DNA of 64,000 nucleotides from JAJZNI01 sp035624785 (GCA_035624785.1 DASPQV010000007.1:1-64000), one strand, 5' to 3'. Shown: positions 44,796 to 53,101, counted from the first letter of the stretch. The notes: generated by a model from the sequence alone, not told the origin. Program-made: numbers and translations.

Positions 44796-44801
44796 ATGCT
44801 A
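44796..44801 (-). promoter_or_regulatory. Leaderless -10 box, glgE operon, overlapping a stop codon
   Basis: TAGCAT on the minus strand ends 6 nt before the glgE GTG. Its first three bases are the stop codon of the upstream exonuclease gene (44799-44801). Confidence 0.6.
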
Positions 44802-45425
44802 CGGCTCCCCCGGTTCCAGGGAATGCCGCCGCGCCCCCTGAAGTCGCGGAGCGTCGCGCATTTCCGCCAACATCGCGCAGAACTGGCGTCCCTGCTCGAG
44901 GGCGTCGTCCAGGGCGACGTGGGTGTGAGGCAGCTCCGGTGACCGCCAGCGGGAGGGCCATGCCTGCTTGCCGGAGTGCCGGTACTTGCGGCGCAGCACG
45001 GCCATGGCGAAGGAGCGCATGTCCAGCCCGCTCTGGCCGAACACGCTCCGGCCCGTGAACCGGACCAGGTACCAGTAGACGAAGGTGAAGTCGAAGCCGA
45101 CCGGATAGGCGACGAAGACGGGAGCGCCGGGAAGCCCCTCCACCCACGAGGCGTACTCCGCCATCGCCTCCTCGGGAGGGCGTCTGCCCGCCGCGGTGGC
45201 GGCCAGTGCGTCGGGATGCTCCGCCCACCAGAGCTCGGTCTCGGGATCGGGTGCCGCGCCCTCCAAGGGCAGGAGGTTGGCGGACCAGGTTCCGATCAGG
45301 ACGCCGTCAGTTCGGAAGGCGGCTGAGGCCAGCGAGATCATCGAGTGGCGTCCCGGGATCGGGCCGTCGGCCTCCACGTCGGTGCTGACGTACACCTCGG
45401 CTCGCGGGGGATGCGGAGCATCCAT
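44799..45425 (-). CDS. DnaQ-like 3'-5' exonuclease
   Basis: About 208 residues from ATG 45425 (AGGA about 9 nt upstream; GTG 45443 also possible). The RNase-H-like exonuclease fold is suggested by motif I VSTDVEADGP (D-x-E), FVAYPVGFDFTFVYWYL as motif II and HTHVALDDALEQGRQF as the His/Asp motif III. This resembles the epsilon subunit or oligoribonuclease class of DEDD exonucleases. Divergent from Ku, so a repair role is possible but unproven. Confidence 0.85.
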   Translation of the reverse strand: MDAPHPPRAEVYVSTDVEADGPIPGRHSMISLASAAFRTDGVLIGTWSANLLPLEGAAPDPETELWWAEHPDALAATAAGRRPPEEAMAEYASWVEGLPGAPVFVAYPVGFDFTFVYWYLVRFTGRSVFGQSGLDMRSFAMAVLRRKYRHSGKQAWPSRWRSPELPHTHVALDDALEQGRQFCAMLAEMRDAPRLQGARRHSLEPGEP

Positions 45426-45471
45426 GCCTGGGAATCCTCGCACGCGTGGCTCACGCTCAGCCCCCCGCCCC

Positions 45472-45477
45472 TATACT
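45472..45477 (+). promoter_or_regulatory. Leaderless -10 box, ku gene
   Basis: TATACT ends 6 nt before the ku ATG at 45484, with no Shine-Dalgarno sequence. Confidence 0.65.
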
Positions 45478-45483
45478 CGTTCA

Positions 45484-46329
45484 ATGCCCAGGTCGATGTG
45501 GAGAGGGGCGATCAGCTTCGGCATGGTCGCAATCCCGGTGCGGATGTACCTGGCCACCGAGTCCAAGGGCGTCTCCTTCCGCCTCCTCTGTCCTCGGGAC
45601 GGCGCTCCGCTCCGGAACAAGCGCTGGTGCCCGGTCGAGGACCGCGAGGTCGGCTGGAACGAGACGGTGCGGGGGTACGAGGTCTCCAAGGACGAATTCG
45701 TCCGCGTCGAGGACGACGAGCTCGAGAACCTGCCTCTCACCACCACCCACACCATCGACATCCTGGAGTTCTGTGACGACCGGGAGATCGACGCCGGGGT
45801 CTACGTGAAAGCGGCGTACTTCCTGGAGCCGGAGCCGGTGGGGGTCAAGCCGTACCAGCTGCTCCGCCAGGCCCTGCAGAAGAGCGGGAAGGTGGCGGTC
45901 GGCAAGGTGGCGATGCGCGAGCGCGAGCAGCTCTGCAGGCTGGCCCTCCACGAGCGCGCCATCCTGCTCAACACCCTGCACTGGCCCGACGAGATCCGCG
46001 ATTCCGGAGAGCTCTCGCTGCCCGAGGCGGACGGCGAGGTCCATGCCCGCGAGCTGGAGATGGCGGTGATGCTCATCGAGAACCTTTCCGCCAGCTTCGA
46101 TCCGCAGCGGCACCGGGACGAGTATCGAGATGCGGTGGTCAAGCTGGTCGAGGCCAAGCTGCAGAACCAGCCGCTGGAGCGCGCTCCGGCCCCGGCCGCT
46201 GAGAAGGTCACCGACCTCATGGCCGCGCTGAAAGCCTCAGTCGAGGCCTCTCGGCGCCGCGAGGCGGACGTCGAGGTGCAGGGCGAAGCGGCACCGGCTG
46301 CCGCGGGCAGGCGCCGCCGGGCCTCGTAG
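45484..46329 (+). CDS. ku: Non-homologous end-joining protein Ku
   Basis: Ku binds double-strand DNA ends as a ring dimer and recruits LigD. The 281-residue protein starts MPRSMWRGAISFGMVAIPVR, typical of bacterial Ku, and includes RWCPVEDREVGWNETVRGYE, the TIDILEFCDDREID region, and YQLLRQALQKSGKVAVGKVAMREREQL (ends YQLLRQAL and KVAMREREQL). The C-terminus is extended and basic (AAGRRRRAS). The start is supported by the TATACT box. A LigD-like gene follows 5 nt behind. Confidence 0.96.
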   Translation: MPRSMWRGAISFGMVAIPVRMYLATESKGVSFRLLCPRDGAPLRNKRWCPVEDREVGWNETVRGYEVSKDEFVRVEDDELENLPLTTTHTIDILEFCDDREIDAGVYVKAAYFLEPEPVGVKPYQLLRQALQKSGKVAVGKVAMREREQLCRLALHERAILLNTLHWPDEIRDSGELSLPEADGEVHARELEMAVMLIENLSASFDPQRHRDEYRDAVVKLVEAKLQNQPLERAPAPAAEKVTDLMAALKASVEASRRREADVEVQGEAAPAAAGRRRRAS

Positions 46330-46334
46330 GTTCG

Positions 46335-47384
46335 GTGCGTCCCTCCCTCACCTCAGGCCGGCAGCATTCCCGGGACGAGGTTGCCTCGCTTCCGATCCTC
46401 CTGCCCACCCCGCCGGCGCTGCCGGGGCGCATCCTCCCCGAGTTCGCGGTTCCCTGCCTCGACGCCTTCGACCATCCCGACTTCCGCTTCTCGATCGAGT
46501 GGGATGGATCGCGGACCCTCCTGTTCACCTCCTCCGACGGGGTTCGCCTGCAGTCCGAGACGCTGGCCGACGTCGGTGATCGGTACCCCGAGATCGTCGC
46601 CGCCGCGGCGGCGCTGGCGGACTCCGATGCGGTGCTCGACGGTGTCGTCGCTGTTCTCGATCCATCGGGGTGCCCGGACCTGCCCGCCCTGGGAGAGCGG
46701 ATGGCCCTGGGCCCGTCGACCCAGCACCGGCTGCCCACCGTCTACCTCGCCAACGACCTGCTCCACCTCCACGGCCGGCCGACCACCGGACTGCCTCTCG
46801 ACCGCCGGCTCGAGCTGCTCCACGGGCTGGGCGACACCAGCGCTCGCATCCAGGTGCCGGACTGGGTCGCGGGTGAGGGCGAGGCGCTGGCCGAAGCCGC
46901 CCGTGGCCGCCGCCTGCCCGCGCTCCTGGCGCGCCACGCGGATGCCCGGTACCACCCCGGCGTGGCGTCCAACCAGCGTCTCCTCATCCCGCTCCGCCAC
47001 CGGGCCAACTGCGTGGTCGTGGCCGCCGAGCGGCTGGCGGTCGGCAGGGGCAGGCGCCGACGCCTGCGGCTGGCCGAGCGCGTCGGGTCGCGCCTGGAGG
47101 AATGCGGGGCGGTGGAGGTCGACGAGACCTCGGTCCTGTGGCGCTGGGCCGCGCCCGGGGGCCGGCTGAGGGCTCCGCTGGTCGCCACCGTCGAGCATCG
47201 GGGTCGCTCGGCCGGCGGCAGCATCCGCCACGCCGAGCTGGTCATCCTCCGTGACGACGTGGACGCCAATTGGTGCGTGAAGCGGGAACCGGTCCCGCCC
47301 CCACCCGGCCGCCCGGTGGCGGCGGTGGGCTTCCACCCCACCGTGCTCGCCGCCCTTCCCCTGGACCTGCCGCCCGCCGGCTGA
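46335..47384 (+). CDS. Degenerate LigD-like DNA ligase homologue
   Basis: A 349-residue protein that aligns along its length with the ATP-dependent ligase domain of LigD (RFSIEWDGSRTLLF, YLANDLLHLHGRPTTGLPL, and an OB-fold-like C-terminal half) but lacks nucleotidyl-transfer residues: the adenylated Lys of KxDGxR is Glu55 (IEWDGSR), the Glu of DGE is Val104 (LDGVVAV) and the Lys of EGVxAK is Arg200 (ALLARHAD). It cannot work as an ordinary ligase. Position directly after ku suggests a structural role in end joining; it is not an eroding pseudogene, as the frame is fully open. Confidence 0.8.
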   Translation: MRPSLTSGRQHSRDEVASLPILLPTPPALPGRILPEFAVPCLDAFDHPDFRFSIEWDGSRTLLFTSSDGVRLQSETLADVGDRYPEIVAAAAALADSDAVLDGVVAVLDPSGCPDLPALGERMALGPSTQHRLPTVYLANDLLHLHGRPTTGLPLDRRLELLHGLGDTSARIQVPDWVAGEGEALAEAARGRRLPALLARHADARYHPGVASNQRLLIPLRHRANCVVVAAERLAVGRGRRRRLRLAERVGSRLEECGAVEVDETSVLWRWAAPGGRLRAPLVATVEHRGRSAGGSIRHAELVILRDDVDANWCVKREPVPPPPGRPVAAVGFHPTVLAALPLDLPPAG

Positions 47385-47519
47385 CGCTCGGGCTGCTGAC
47401 CGGCCGCCACCAGATCGGGGGGGCTCGCTCCGGTACCCGTCTGGCATCATCGGACGACCGGTTGACGGGAGCTCCCCGCACCAGAGCGATCGGCCTGTCC
47501 CGGCGAGCCCGCCACGACG

Positions 47520-48443
47520 ATGCCCGTCCTGATGTGCCCGCCCACCCACTACGGGGTGGAGTACGAGATCAACCCGTGGATGCACGTCGAGGTCGGCGTG
47601 GACCGCGATCGGGCCCAGCGGCAGTGGGACGGCCTTCGCGCCGCCTACCGGTCCCTGGGTGTCGAGGTGGTCACGGCCGACCCTGTTCCCGGGCTGCCCG
47701 ACATGGTCTTCACGGCCAACGCCGGAGTGGTCCGGGACGACCGCGTGGTCCTCAGCCGCTTCCGGCACCGTGAGCGGCAGGCGGAGGAGGGGAGCTGGCG
47801 CGCTGTGTTCGAGGCATGGGGGATGCGCACCTTCGACACCGCCGGCCACGCCTTCGAGGGGGCCGGTGACGCCCTCTTCGTCGGCGACACCCTGGTGTGC
47901 GGGCACGGCTTCCGGACCGAGCTCGCCGCGATTCCCCTGGTCGGCCGGGCCCTCGAGGTCGAGGTGATACCGGTGGAGCTGGTGGACCCACGCTTCTACC
48001 ACCTCGACACCTGCCTCTGTCCCTTGCAGGATGGCACCCTGCTGCTCGCCCCCGGGGCCTTCTCGCCGGCGTCCCGAGCCGGGCTCGCCCGCCTGGCGGA
48101 GCGCGTGATCGAGGTGCCCGGGGGGGTCGCCGCCGGATTCGCCTGCAACGCCATCCTGGTGGGCCGAGCCCTGGTTTCGTCCCAGGCCGCGGCAGCGCTG
48201 GTGACCCCGCTGGCCGAGGCCGGGTACCGGGTCGTCTCGCTCCCGATGTCCGAGTTCATCAAGGCCGGGGGCGGCGTTCGCTGCCTCTCCCTGCCGGTCG
48301 AGGTCCGGCCCGCCCGGTCCGCGGCCGCCACCCCGCTGAGCGGCCGTCTCGCCGTCCCCAGGGCCGCCGAGCTTGTCGCCGAAGCCCGCCCGCGACCGCA
48401 GGGTCGTTCACTCCTCGCGACCGCCGGAGCTGGGATAACCTGA
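47520..48443 (+). CDS. Dimethylargininase/amidinotransferase-family enzyme
   Basis: A 307-residue protein of the guanidino-group-modifying family (DDAH or ornithine-producing enzyme type). MVFTANAGVV holds the substrate-binding Asn, FYHLDTCLCPL the catalytic His, and AGGGVRCLSLP the nucleophile Cys. N-terminal PPTHYGVEYEINPWM resembles DDAH. The likely reaction is hydrolysis of N-dimethylarginine or arginine-related substrates; the exact substrate is open. The ATG at 47520 has no obvious Shine-Dalgarno sequence. Its stop lies inside the first copy of a 33-bp repeat. Confidence 0.9.
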   Translation: MPVLMCPPTHYGVEYEINPWMHVEVGVDRDRAQRQWDGLRAAYRSLGVEVVTADPVPGLPDMVFTANAGVVRDDRVVLSRFRHRERQAEEGSWRAVFEAWGMRTFDTAGHAFEGAGDALFVGDTLVCGHGFRTELAAIPLVGRALEVEVIPVELVDPRFYHLDTCLCPLQDGTLLLAPGAFSPASRAGLARLAERVIEVPGGVAAGFACNAILVGRALVSSQAAAALVTPLAEAGYRVVSLPMSEFIKAGGGVRCLSLPVEVRPARSAAATPLSGRLAVPRAAELVAEARPRPQGRSLLATAGAGIT

Positions 48444-48508
48444 TAGTGCCAATGGGGAGTTCGGTGCACAACCTGATAGTGCCAATAGGGAGTTCGGTGC
48501 ACAACCTG
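48437..48508 (+). repeat. 33-bp in-frame tandem duplication
   Basis: Copies 48437-48469 and 48470-48502 differ at one base, followed by the first 6 bases of a third (48503-48508). The repeat includes the stop of the preceding gene and the likely start region of the next; it encodes HNLIVPMGSSV and HNLIVPIGSSV in the lipoprotein frame. Confidence 0.85.
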
Positions 48509-49930
48509 TGGACAGCGCGCCGCGCTCCCTGGGTTTCTCTGGCCGCCGCTCTTCTCGGGGCAGGCTGCGGCAGCTCGCCGCCTGCCCTGCAGGTGTCCAG
48601 TGCCAGCCTCGGCACGCCCCCACCCAGTGTCTCCTCGACGCCCGCCCCGCCGACCGCCACGCCCTCCGCCGCACCGGCGGCATGGCTCACCTACCACGGC
48701 GACCTGGCGAGGAGCGGCGACGACCCGAGCAGCCCGCCGGTCAGCGCCCCCGCGCTGGGCTGGCGAAGCCCCACCCTGGACGGCCCCATCTGGGCCGAGC
48801 CGCTCGTCGACGGTGGCCGCGTGCTGGTGGCGACTGAAGGCGGGTCGATCTACGCGCTCGACGCCGTCACCGGCGCAGTGATCTGGCGGGCCCACGTTGA
48901 CGACCCCATCTCCCGATCGCAACTGCCCTGCGGTGATATCAGCCCCCTGGGCATCACCGGGACGCCGGTCATCGACCCCGCGACTCAAACGCTCTACGCC
49001 GCGGCCGAGAGGTCGGACGGGAGCCACGAGCTGGTGGCCCTGTCCGTCGCCAGCGGGGCGGTGCTCTGGAGACGCGTGATCGACGCTCCCGGGACCGTTC
49101 CCCGGGACCAGCAGCAGCGAGCCGCTCTGGCCGTGGCCGGCGGTCGCGTCCTGGTCGGCCTCGGCGGCCTGGACGGCGACTGCGGCACGTACCACGGCTA
49201 TGTGGCCAGCGTCGGCGAGAGCGGTGTGGGGCCGGTCGACTACTACGTCGTTCCGGTCATCAACGGGGCCGGGATCTGGGCGCCCTCGGGCCCGGCGGTG
49301 TCGGCCTCCGGAGAGGTCTACGTCGCCGACGGCAACAGTGAGGAGGCGGCCGCCGCCACGGTGTCTTTCGACCACAGCGACAGCGTCATCGCGCTCACCC
49401 CGGAGATGGCCGAGCAGGGATACTTCGCCCCCACCGACTGGCGCCACCTCAGCGAGGCCGATCTCGACCTCGGCTCGACCGGGCCAGTGCTCGACGGAGA
49501 CGGGATCCTGATCGCGGGCAAGGACGGCATCCTGTACCTGCTGGGGGCGGCCGCCCTGGGCGGCATCGGAGGCCAGCTGGCCAGCCTCGGCCTGGGCAGC
49601 GGCGCCTTCGGGGGGCTGGCTCTCGACGGGCAGACGGTCCTGGTGCCCACCACCGGACAGCTGGACGCGGTCAGCGTCGATGTCCCGGGAAGGTCGCTGA
49701 AGCTGATCTGGAGCCGCGCCCCGACCTGGCCGCCCATCGTCGCCGGCGGGGAGATCTGGGCGGTCACCCAGGGTGGGGCGGACCTGGTGGCCCTCTCGCC
49801 GGCCGACGGCTCCCAGCGCTTCTCGCTGCCGCTCGGGTCGGTGGAGCACTTCACCACCCCGGCTGCCGCGGCCGGGTGGGTCTATGTGGGCAGCGGTGGC
49901 GATCAGGTGGTGGCGGTGAAGGGGGTCTGA
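48452..49930 (+). CDS. PQQ-like beta-propeller lipoprotein
   Basis: About 492 residues, with hydrophobic signal WVSLAAALLGAGC and lipobox Cys, a Ser/Pro/Thr-rich linker, then a PQQ-like beta-propeller (WLTYHGDLARSGDD, GRVLVATEGGSIYALDAVTGAVIWRA, ends GSIYALDAVTGAV, and repeats such as QTLYAAAERSDG, GEVYVADGN). The start is ambiguous: ATG 48452 gives an unusually long n-region containing the 33-bp repeat, whereas GTG 48497 gives a normal signal peptide VHNLWTARRAPWVS. TAACCT at 48436-48441 could promote the longer version. Function unknown; likely extracellular or envelope-attached sensor or scaffold. Confidence 0.85.
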   Translation: MGSSVHNLIVPIGSSVHNLWTARRAPWVSLAAALLGAGCGSSPPALQVSSASLGTPPPSVSSTPAPPTATPSAAPAAWLTYHGDLARSGDDPSSPPVSAPALGWRSPTLDGPIWAEPLVDGGRVLVATEGGSIYALDAVTGAVIWRAHVDDPISRSQLPCGDISPLGITGTPVIDPATQTLYAAAERSDGSHELVALSVASGAVLWRRVIDAPGTVPRDQQQRAALAVAGGRVLVGLGGLDGDCGTYHGYVASVGESGVGPVDYYVVPVINGAGIWAPSGPAVSASGEVYVADGNSEEAAAATVSFDHSDSVIALTPEMAEQGYFAPTDWRHLSEADLDLGSTGPVLDGDGILIAGKDGILYLLGAAALGGIGGQLASLGLGSGAFGGLALDGQTVLVPTTGQLDAVSVDVPGRSLKLIWSRAPTWPPIVAGGEIWAVTQGGADLVALSPADGSQRFSLPLGSVEHFTTPAAAAGWVYVGSGGDQVVAVKGV

Positions 49931-49952
49931 GACGCCGGGCCGGCCGGTCTTC

Positions 49953-50744
49953 TCAGGCCGCCATCAGACCCAGGACGGCGTGCTGGTACCGGGTGGTGTC
50001 GACGAAGAGCCCGCTCTCGGCGATGCTGGCGTCCCCCTGGTAGTAGGCGGCCAGGGCCCGGGCGGTGTCACCGGTGTGCGACCGGAGGAGGTGGCCGAGC
50101 AGCAGCGCCCCGGCGGCGACGTTGTCCGCGGCGACGTGGATGTCCAGGGGGCGGCGGGCCAGGAACTCGGAGACCCATTCGCCGGTGTAGGGCTCGACCT
50201 GCATCAACCCGACCGCGCCGGTCGGTGACACCAGGTCCTGCTGCCATCGCGACTCGGTCCAGGCGACCGCCTTGACCAGCCCGGGATCGACACCCGACTC
50301 CTGGGCGACGTGGGCGAGAAGCGCGCTCACCCGGACCAGGCGGCCCGGCACCTGGACGACGGCGCCCACTGGCAGGACGGCGTTGACGTTCAGGCCGTTG
50401 GTGCGCGCCAGCGCGGTGGTGTCGACGCCATAGCGACGCGCGATCGACCACAGGCTCTCGCCGGTCCGCACCGTGTGCAGGTCCTGGTCGACACCGCCGG
50501 CCACGTACCCGGGCAGGCTCCGCGACGGATCCGGGATCTGGAGGAGCTGTCCGACCCGGACCTGCTCGGCGGCGGTCAGGTGGTTGGCCTCGCTGATGGC
50601 CTGAACTGTCGAGCCATGGCGGAGAGCGATGGAGCTGAGGGTGTCACCGGGCCGGACCACGTACGTGGAGGCCATCACGGCGGCAGGGGCGGCCGCGACC
50701 GTGGCGCCCAGGGCGACGAATGCGAAGCGTGAGCGAGTGAGCAT
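49953..50744 (-). CDS. LysM-domain lytic transglycosylase
   Basis: A 263-residue secreted cell-wall enzyme. A signal peptide (FVALGATVAAAPAAVMAS) is followed by two LysM modules (YVVRPGDTLSSIALRHG and HTVRTGESLWSIARRYG) and an SLT-type domain with catalytic Glu in AWTESRWQQDLVSPTGAVGLMQV and the AYYQGDASIAES motif. The ATG at 50744 is chosen for AGGAAA upstream and the signal peptide; an upstream frame extends to 50852. It should bind and cut peptidoglycan. Confidence 0.93.
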   Translation of the reverse strand: MLTRSRFAFVALGATVAAAPAAVMASTYVVRPGDTLSSIALRHGSTVQAISEANHLTAAEQVRVGQLLQIPDPSRSLPGYVAGGVDQDLHTVRTGESLWSIARRYGVDTTALARTNGLNVNAVLPVGAVVQVPGRLVRVSALLAHVAQESGVDPGLVKAVAWTESRWQQDLVSPTGAVGLMQVEPYTGEWVSEFLARRPLDIHVAADNVAAGALLLGHLLRSHTGDTARALAAYYQGDASIAESGLFVDTTRYQHAVLGLMAA

Positions 50745-50810
50745 CGGGGTTTCCTGCTGCGACGTTGGCTGGAACCGGTGGAGTGCGCCCGCACCTGACG
50801 GTGCGGCCAG

Positions 50811-50840
50811 AGCGTAATGCGCTTGCAACGAATTGGTCAA
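50811..50840 (-). promoter_or_regulatory. LysM-transglycosylase promoter
   Basis: On the minus strand TTGACC (50835-50840), an 18-nt spacer and TACGCT (50811-50816) form a plausible promoter giving a 60-nt leader. Short GCAACG/CGTTGC repeats in direct and inverted order cover and flank it (about 50823-50864), which may be regulator sites. The leader holds GCACC-GTCA-GGTGC, a small hairpin. Confidence 0.5.
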
Positions 50841-50937
50841 CCGCCGTTGCACGTTCGTTGCGCGCGGTCACCGTGGTGGCGGGCGGGCGGTGGCCGGAGG
50901 CGACCCCCGTCCAGCAGCCTCGAGCCGGTGCGGGTGG

Positions 50938-50943
50938 TACTCT
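50938..50943 (+). promoter_or_regulatory. Near-leaderless -10 box, small membrane protein gene
   Basis: TACTCT ends 9 nt before the ATG at 50953. Confidence 0.45.
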
Positions 50944-50952
50944 GGGCGCGTC

Positions 50953-51303
50953 ATGCCAGTCCCTCGAGAGCCCCGGATCAGCCTTACCTCGACCGTGGTG
51001 GGTTTTCTCGTCGGCACCCTGCTCGGGCTGGTCACCTTCACCCTGTCCGGGCTTCTCTGGCATGCGGGAGCGACGGCGGCGGCCGCCTCGACCTCCGGGT
51101 ACGCGGTGCTGCTGGCGCTCTTCTGCCTAGCCGCGACCGTGGTCTTCGGCCAGCCCACGCGGCGGCGCCGCGCCCGGGTGCCGCTCAACCGCGCCCTTCC
51201 CCACCAGTGGTGGCCCCGCGAGGCCGACCCGGTGCCCATGATCGCCGCGGTCGGCGGTCCGCTGATCCTCGGCGCCGGAGCCGCGCTGCTTCTCTTCCGC
51301 TGA
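50953..51303 (+). CDS. Small three-helix membrane protein, unknown function
   Basis: A 116-residue protein with three hydrophobic segments (about 13-34, 48-65 and 95-114) separated by a basic loop (TRRRRARVPLN). It is not recognised as a named family. The start is supported by the TACTCT box; an upstream in-frame start at 50833 would add 40 residues without membrane character. Confidence 0.65.
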   Translation: MPVPREPRISLTSTVVGFLVGTLLGLVTFTLSGLLWHAGATAAAASTSGYAVLLALFCLAATVVFGQPTRRRRARVPLNRALPHQWWPREADPVPMIAAVGGPLILGAGAALLLFR

Positions 51304-51388
51304 TCGCCGCCTCAGCGGCGCGGCCGCGGCGGCCGATCGTGCCTGCCGCGCTACCACTCCGCGACGGCTCTGTCCGGCGCCCCGGTGC

Positions 51389-51394
51389 TAGTCT
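51389..51394 (+). promoter_or_regulatory. Possible -10 box for HAD gene
   Basis: TAGTCT, with the ATG about 33 nt downstream; this would give a short leader instead of a leaderless mRNA. Confidence 0.35.
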
Positions 51395-51427
51395 CGATCT
51401 CGGGGGGTGACCTGAAGGTCCTGCGCT

Positions 51428-52138
51428 ATGGCAGCCAACTCCCCTCCACCGATTCACCATCCCCTCCCCCCGATCCACGACGGTGGTTTCCCCGCAGCCC
51501 CGGAGGGCCGCGCGCCCACCCCGGTCGAGGCGGTCGTCTTCGACTTCGACGGCACCCTGGTGGCGACGCGCTTCGCCGACGAGGCGGCGGTCGCCGAGCT
51601 GATCGCGTCGGACCCCTCCGCGGCCGCCGGCGCCGAGACCTTCTGGGGCCACGAGGGCGAGCCGATCCTGAACCGGATCGAGCTGGCCTGGCCCGGGCGC
51701 GGGGCCATGGTGCTGCCGCTCTTCGAGCGACAGGCGCCGCCCCGCCGTTTCCCGGGGGTCGTCCCCCTGCTCCGGCGCCTGAGCCGCCGGGGGACGAGGA
51801 TGGCGGTGGTCTCCTCGCGCCGCCGCGCCGCCCTCCACATGGGTCTGGCCGCCACCGGCCTGGGCGAGTTCTTCCCAGTGGTGGTCGGCCTCGAGGACGT
51901 CCAGGCGCCCAAGCCCAGCCCCGAGGGACTCGAGCTCGCCCTCATCGGCCTGGGGGTGAGTCCCTCGCGTGCCGTCTACATCGGAGACAACCTCCTGGAC
52001 GTGGAGGCGGGGCGGCGCGCCGGGATGCGGGTGTGGCGCGCGGCCTGGGGGCTGTCCGCCGCGTTCCCCAACGGCGTGGTGCTGCTCCGGCGGCCCTCGG
52101 AGGTTCTCCAGCACCTCGATCGGGCCCGGCCCGGCTGA
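51428..52138 (+). CDS. HAD-superfamily hydrolase
   Basis: A 236-residue phosphoglycolate-phosphatase-like phosphatase. Motif I VVFDFDGTLVA (nucleophile Asp), motif II VVSSRRR, motif III around QAPKPSPEGLELAL, motif IV YIGDNLLDVEAGRRAGMRVW. An alpha-helical cap sits between motifs I and II. The N-terminal 33 residues are Pro/His-rich. Substrate not predictable. It converges with udp across a 156-nt gap. Confidence 0.9.
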   Translation: MAANSPPPIHHPLPPIHDGGFPAAPEGRAPTPVEAVVFDFDGTLVATRFADEAAVAELIASDPSAAAGAETFWGHEGEPILNRIELAWPGRGAMVLPLFERQAPPRRFPGVVPLLRRLSRRGTRMAVVSSRRRAALHMGLAATGLGEFFPVVVGLEDVQAPKPSPEGLELALIGLGVSPSRAVYIGDNLLDVEAGRRAGMRVWRAAWGLSAAFPNGVVLLRRPSEVLQHLDRARPG

Positions 52139-52172
52139 GGGCCTGGCCCCGGGGCCGGTCGCCCGCCAACCC

Positions 52173-52196
52173 GTTGTGGAAATGGTTGTCCATAAC
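52173..52196. promoter_or_regulatory. 24-nt semi-palindrome in HAD/udp gap
   Basis: GTTGTGGA-N8-TCCATAAC; arms pair at seven of eight positions. It resembles the site at 25044-25067 and includes a TTGTCCATA sequence one base from the actinobacterial DnaA-box consensus. Since it lies between convergent genes it could also form a terminator stem. Confidence 0.3.
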
Positions 52197-52294
52197 CGCC
52201 GGGGCGCGTGAAGCGGGTGCTCGCCGGCGGGGATGTCCTTGGAGCCACCCAGCTCCGGGATCGCCGTGACGGCCTTGACGGGGCCGAGCCGGCG

Positions 52295-53092
52295 TCAGGC
52301 CCGGGTGACGGCGGCGCCTCCGCCCCGGTCCCGGTCGGCCGCGATGAGCCGGCGCAGCCCGGCTACCGCGGTGTCGATGGCTGGATCGATGGGCAGGCCG
52401 CCGGCATCAGGCAGCCCGAGGAGCCCGGCCGAGGCCTCGTCGATCACCGCCAGCACCGCCCCGGCCCGGACCCCCCTGACCGCCGCGACGGTGAGCAGGG
52501 TGGCCGACTCCATCTCCGCAGCCAGGCATCCGGCCCGCGCCCACGCCCGCCAGCGCTCCCGGATCTCGGCCTCCATGGGGAAGCTCTCCGGCTCCATCTC
52601 GGCATAGAAGGCGTCGTTGGTGAGCACCACCCCGACGCGATGGCGGAACCCGGCGGCCCGCGCCGCCTCGCGAAGAGCCAGGGTCACGTCGAGGTCGGCC
52701 ACCGCCGGGAACCCGGTGGGGGCGTAGTGGGACGTGGTGCCCTCCCCGCGTGCCGCCGCCTGGACGATCACGACGTCGCCGGCCTCGAGGCGAGCGCCGA
52801 GGGAGCCGCAGGTGCCCACCCGCACCAGCGTCGACGCTCCCAGCTTGACCAGCTCCTCGACCGCGATCGCGGTGGAGGGACCGCCGATCCCCGTCGAGGT
52901 CACGCTGACCGGGACGCCGTCCAGGCTGCCGCTGAAGGTGGTGAACTCCCGGTTGGCGGCCACCTGGCGCGGCCCCTCCAGCCGCTCGGCGATCCGCCGG
53001 CAGCGCGCCGGATCGCCAGGCAGGAGGACGTAGGCACCGACGTCGCCGGGCTCTGCCTGGAGGTGGTACTGCCGATCACCGGCCTGCGCCAT
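52295..53092 (-). CDS. udp: Uridine phosphorylase-like nucleoside phosphorylase
   Basis: A 265-residue NP-I-family enzyme. YVLLPGDPARCRRIAERLEG holds the phosphate-binding Arg, VTSTGIGGPSTAIAVEEL the glycine motif, VRVGTCGSL the family signature, and AAEMESATLLTVAAVRG the base/ribose site typical of uridine phosphorylase. It would split uridine (or related nucleosides) to uracil and ribose-1-phosphate. The ATG lies 9 nt behind CACAAT. Confidence 0.88.
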   Translation of the reverse strand: MAQAGDRQYHLQAEPGDVGAYVLLPGDPARCRRIAERLEGPRQVAANREFTTFSGSLDGVPVSVTSTGIGGPSTAIAVEELVKLGASTLVRVGTCGSLGARLEAGDVVIVQAAARGEGTTSHYAPTGFPAVADLDVTLALREAARAAGFRHRVGVVLTNDAFYAEMEPESFPMEAEIRERWRAWARAGCLAAEMESATLLTVAAVRGVRAGAVLAVIDEASAGLLGLPDAGGLPIDPAIDTAVAGLRRLIAADRDRGGGAAVTRA

Positions 53093-53101
53093 GGCGCCGC
53101 G

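Noticed and set aside
48437..48508. CRISPR-like or IS21-type terminal repeat
   Set aside because: Only two full copies, no unique spacers, no cas or transposase gene and no second end; a simple tandem duplication explains it.
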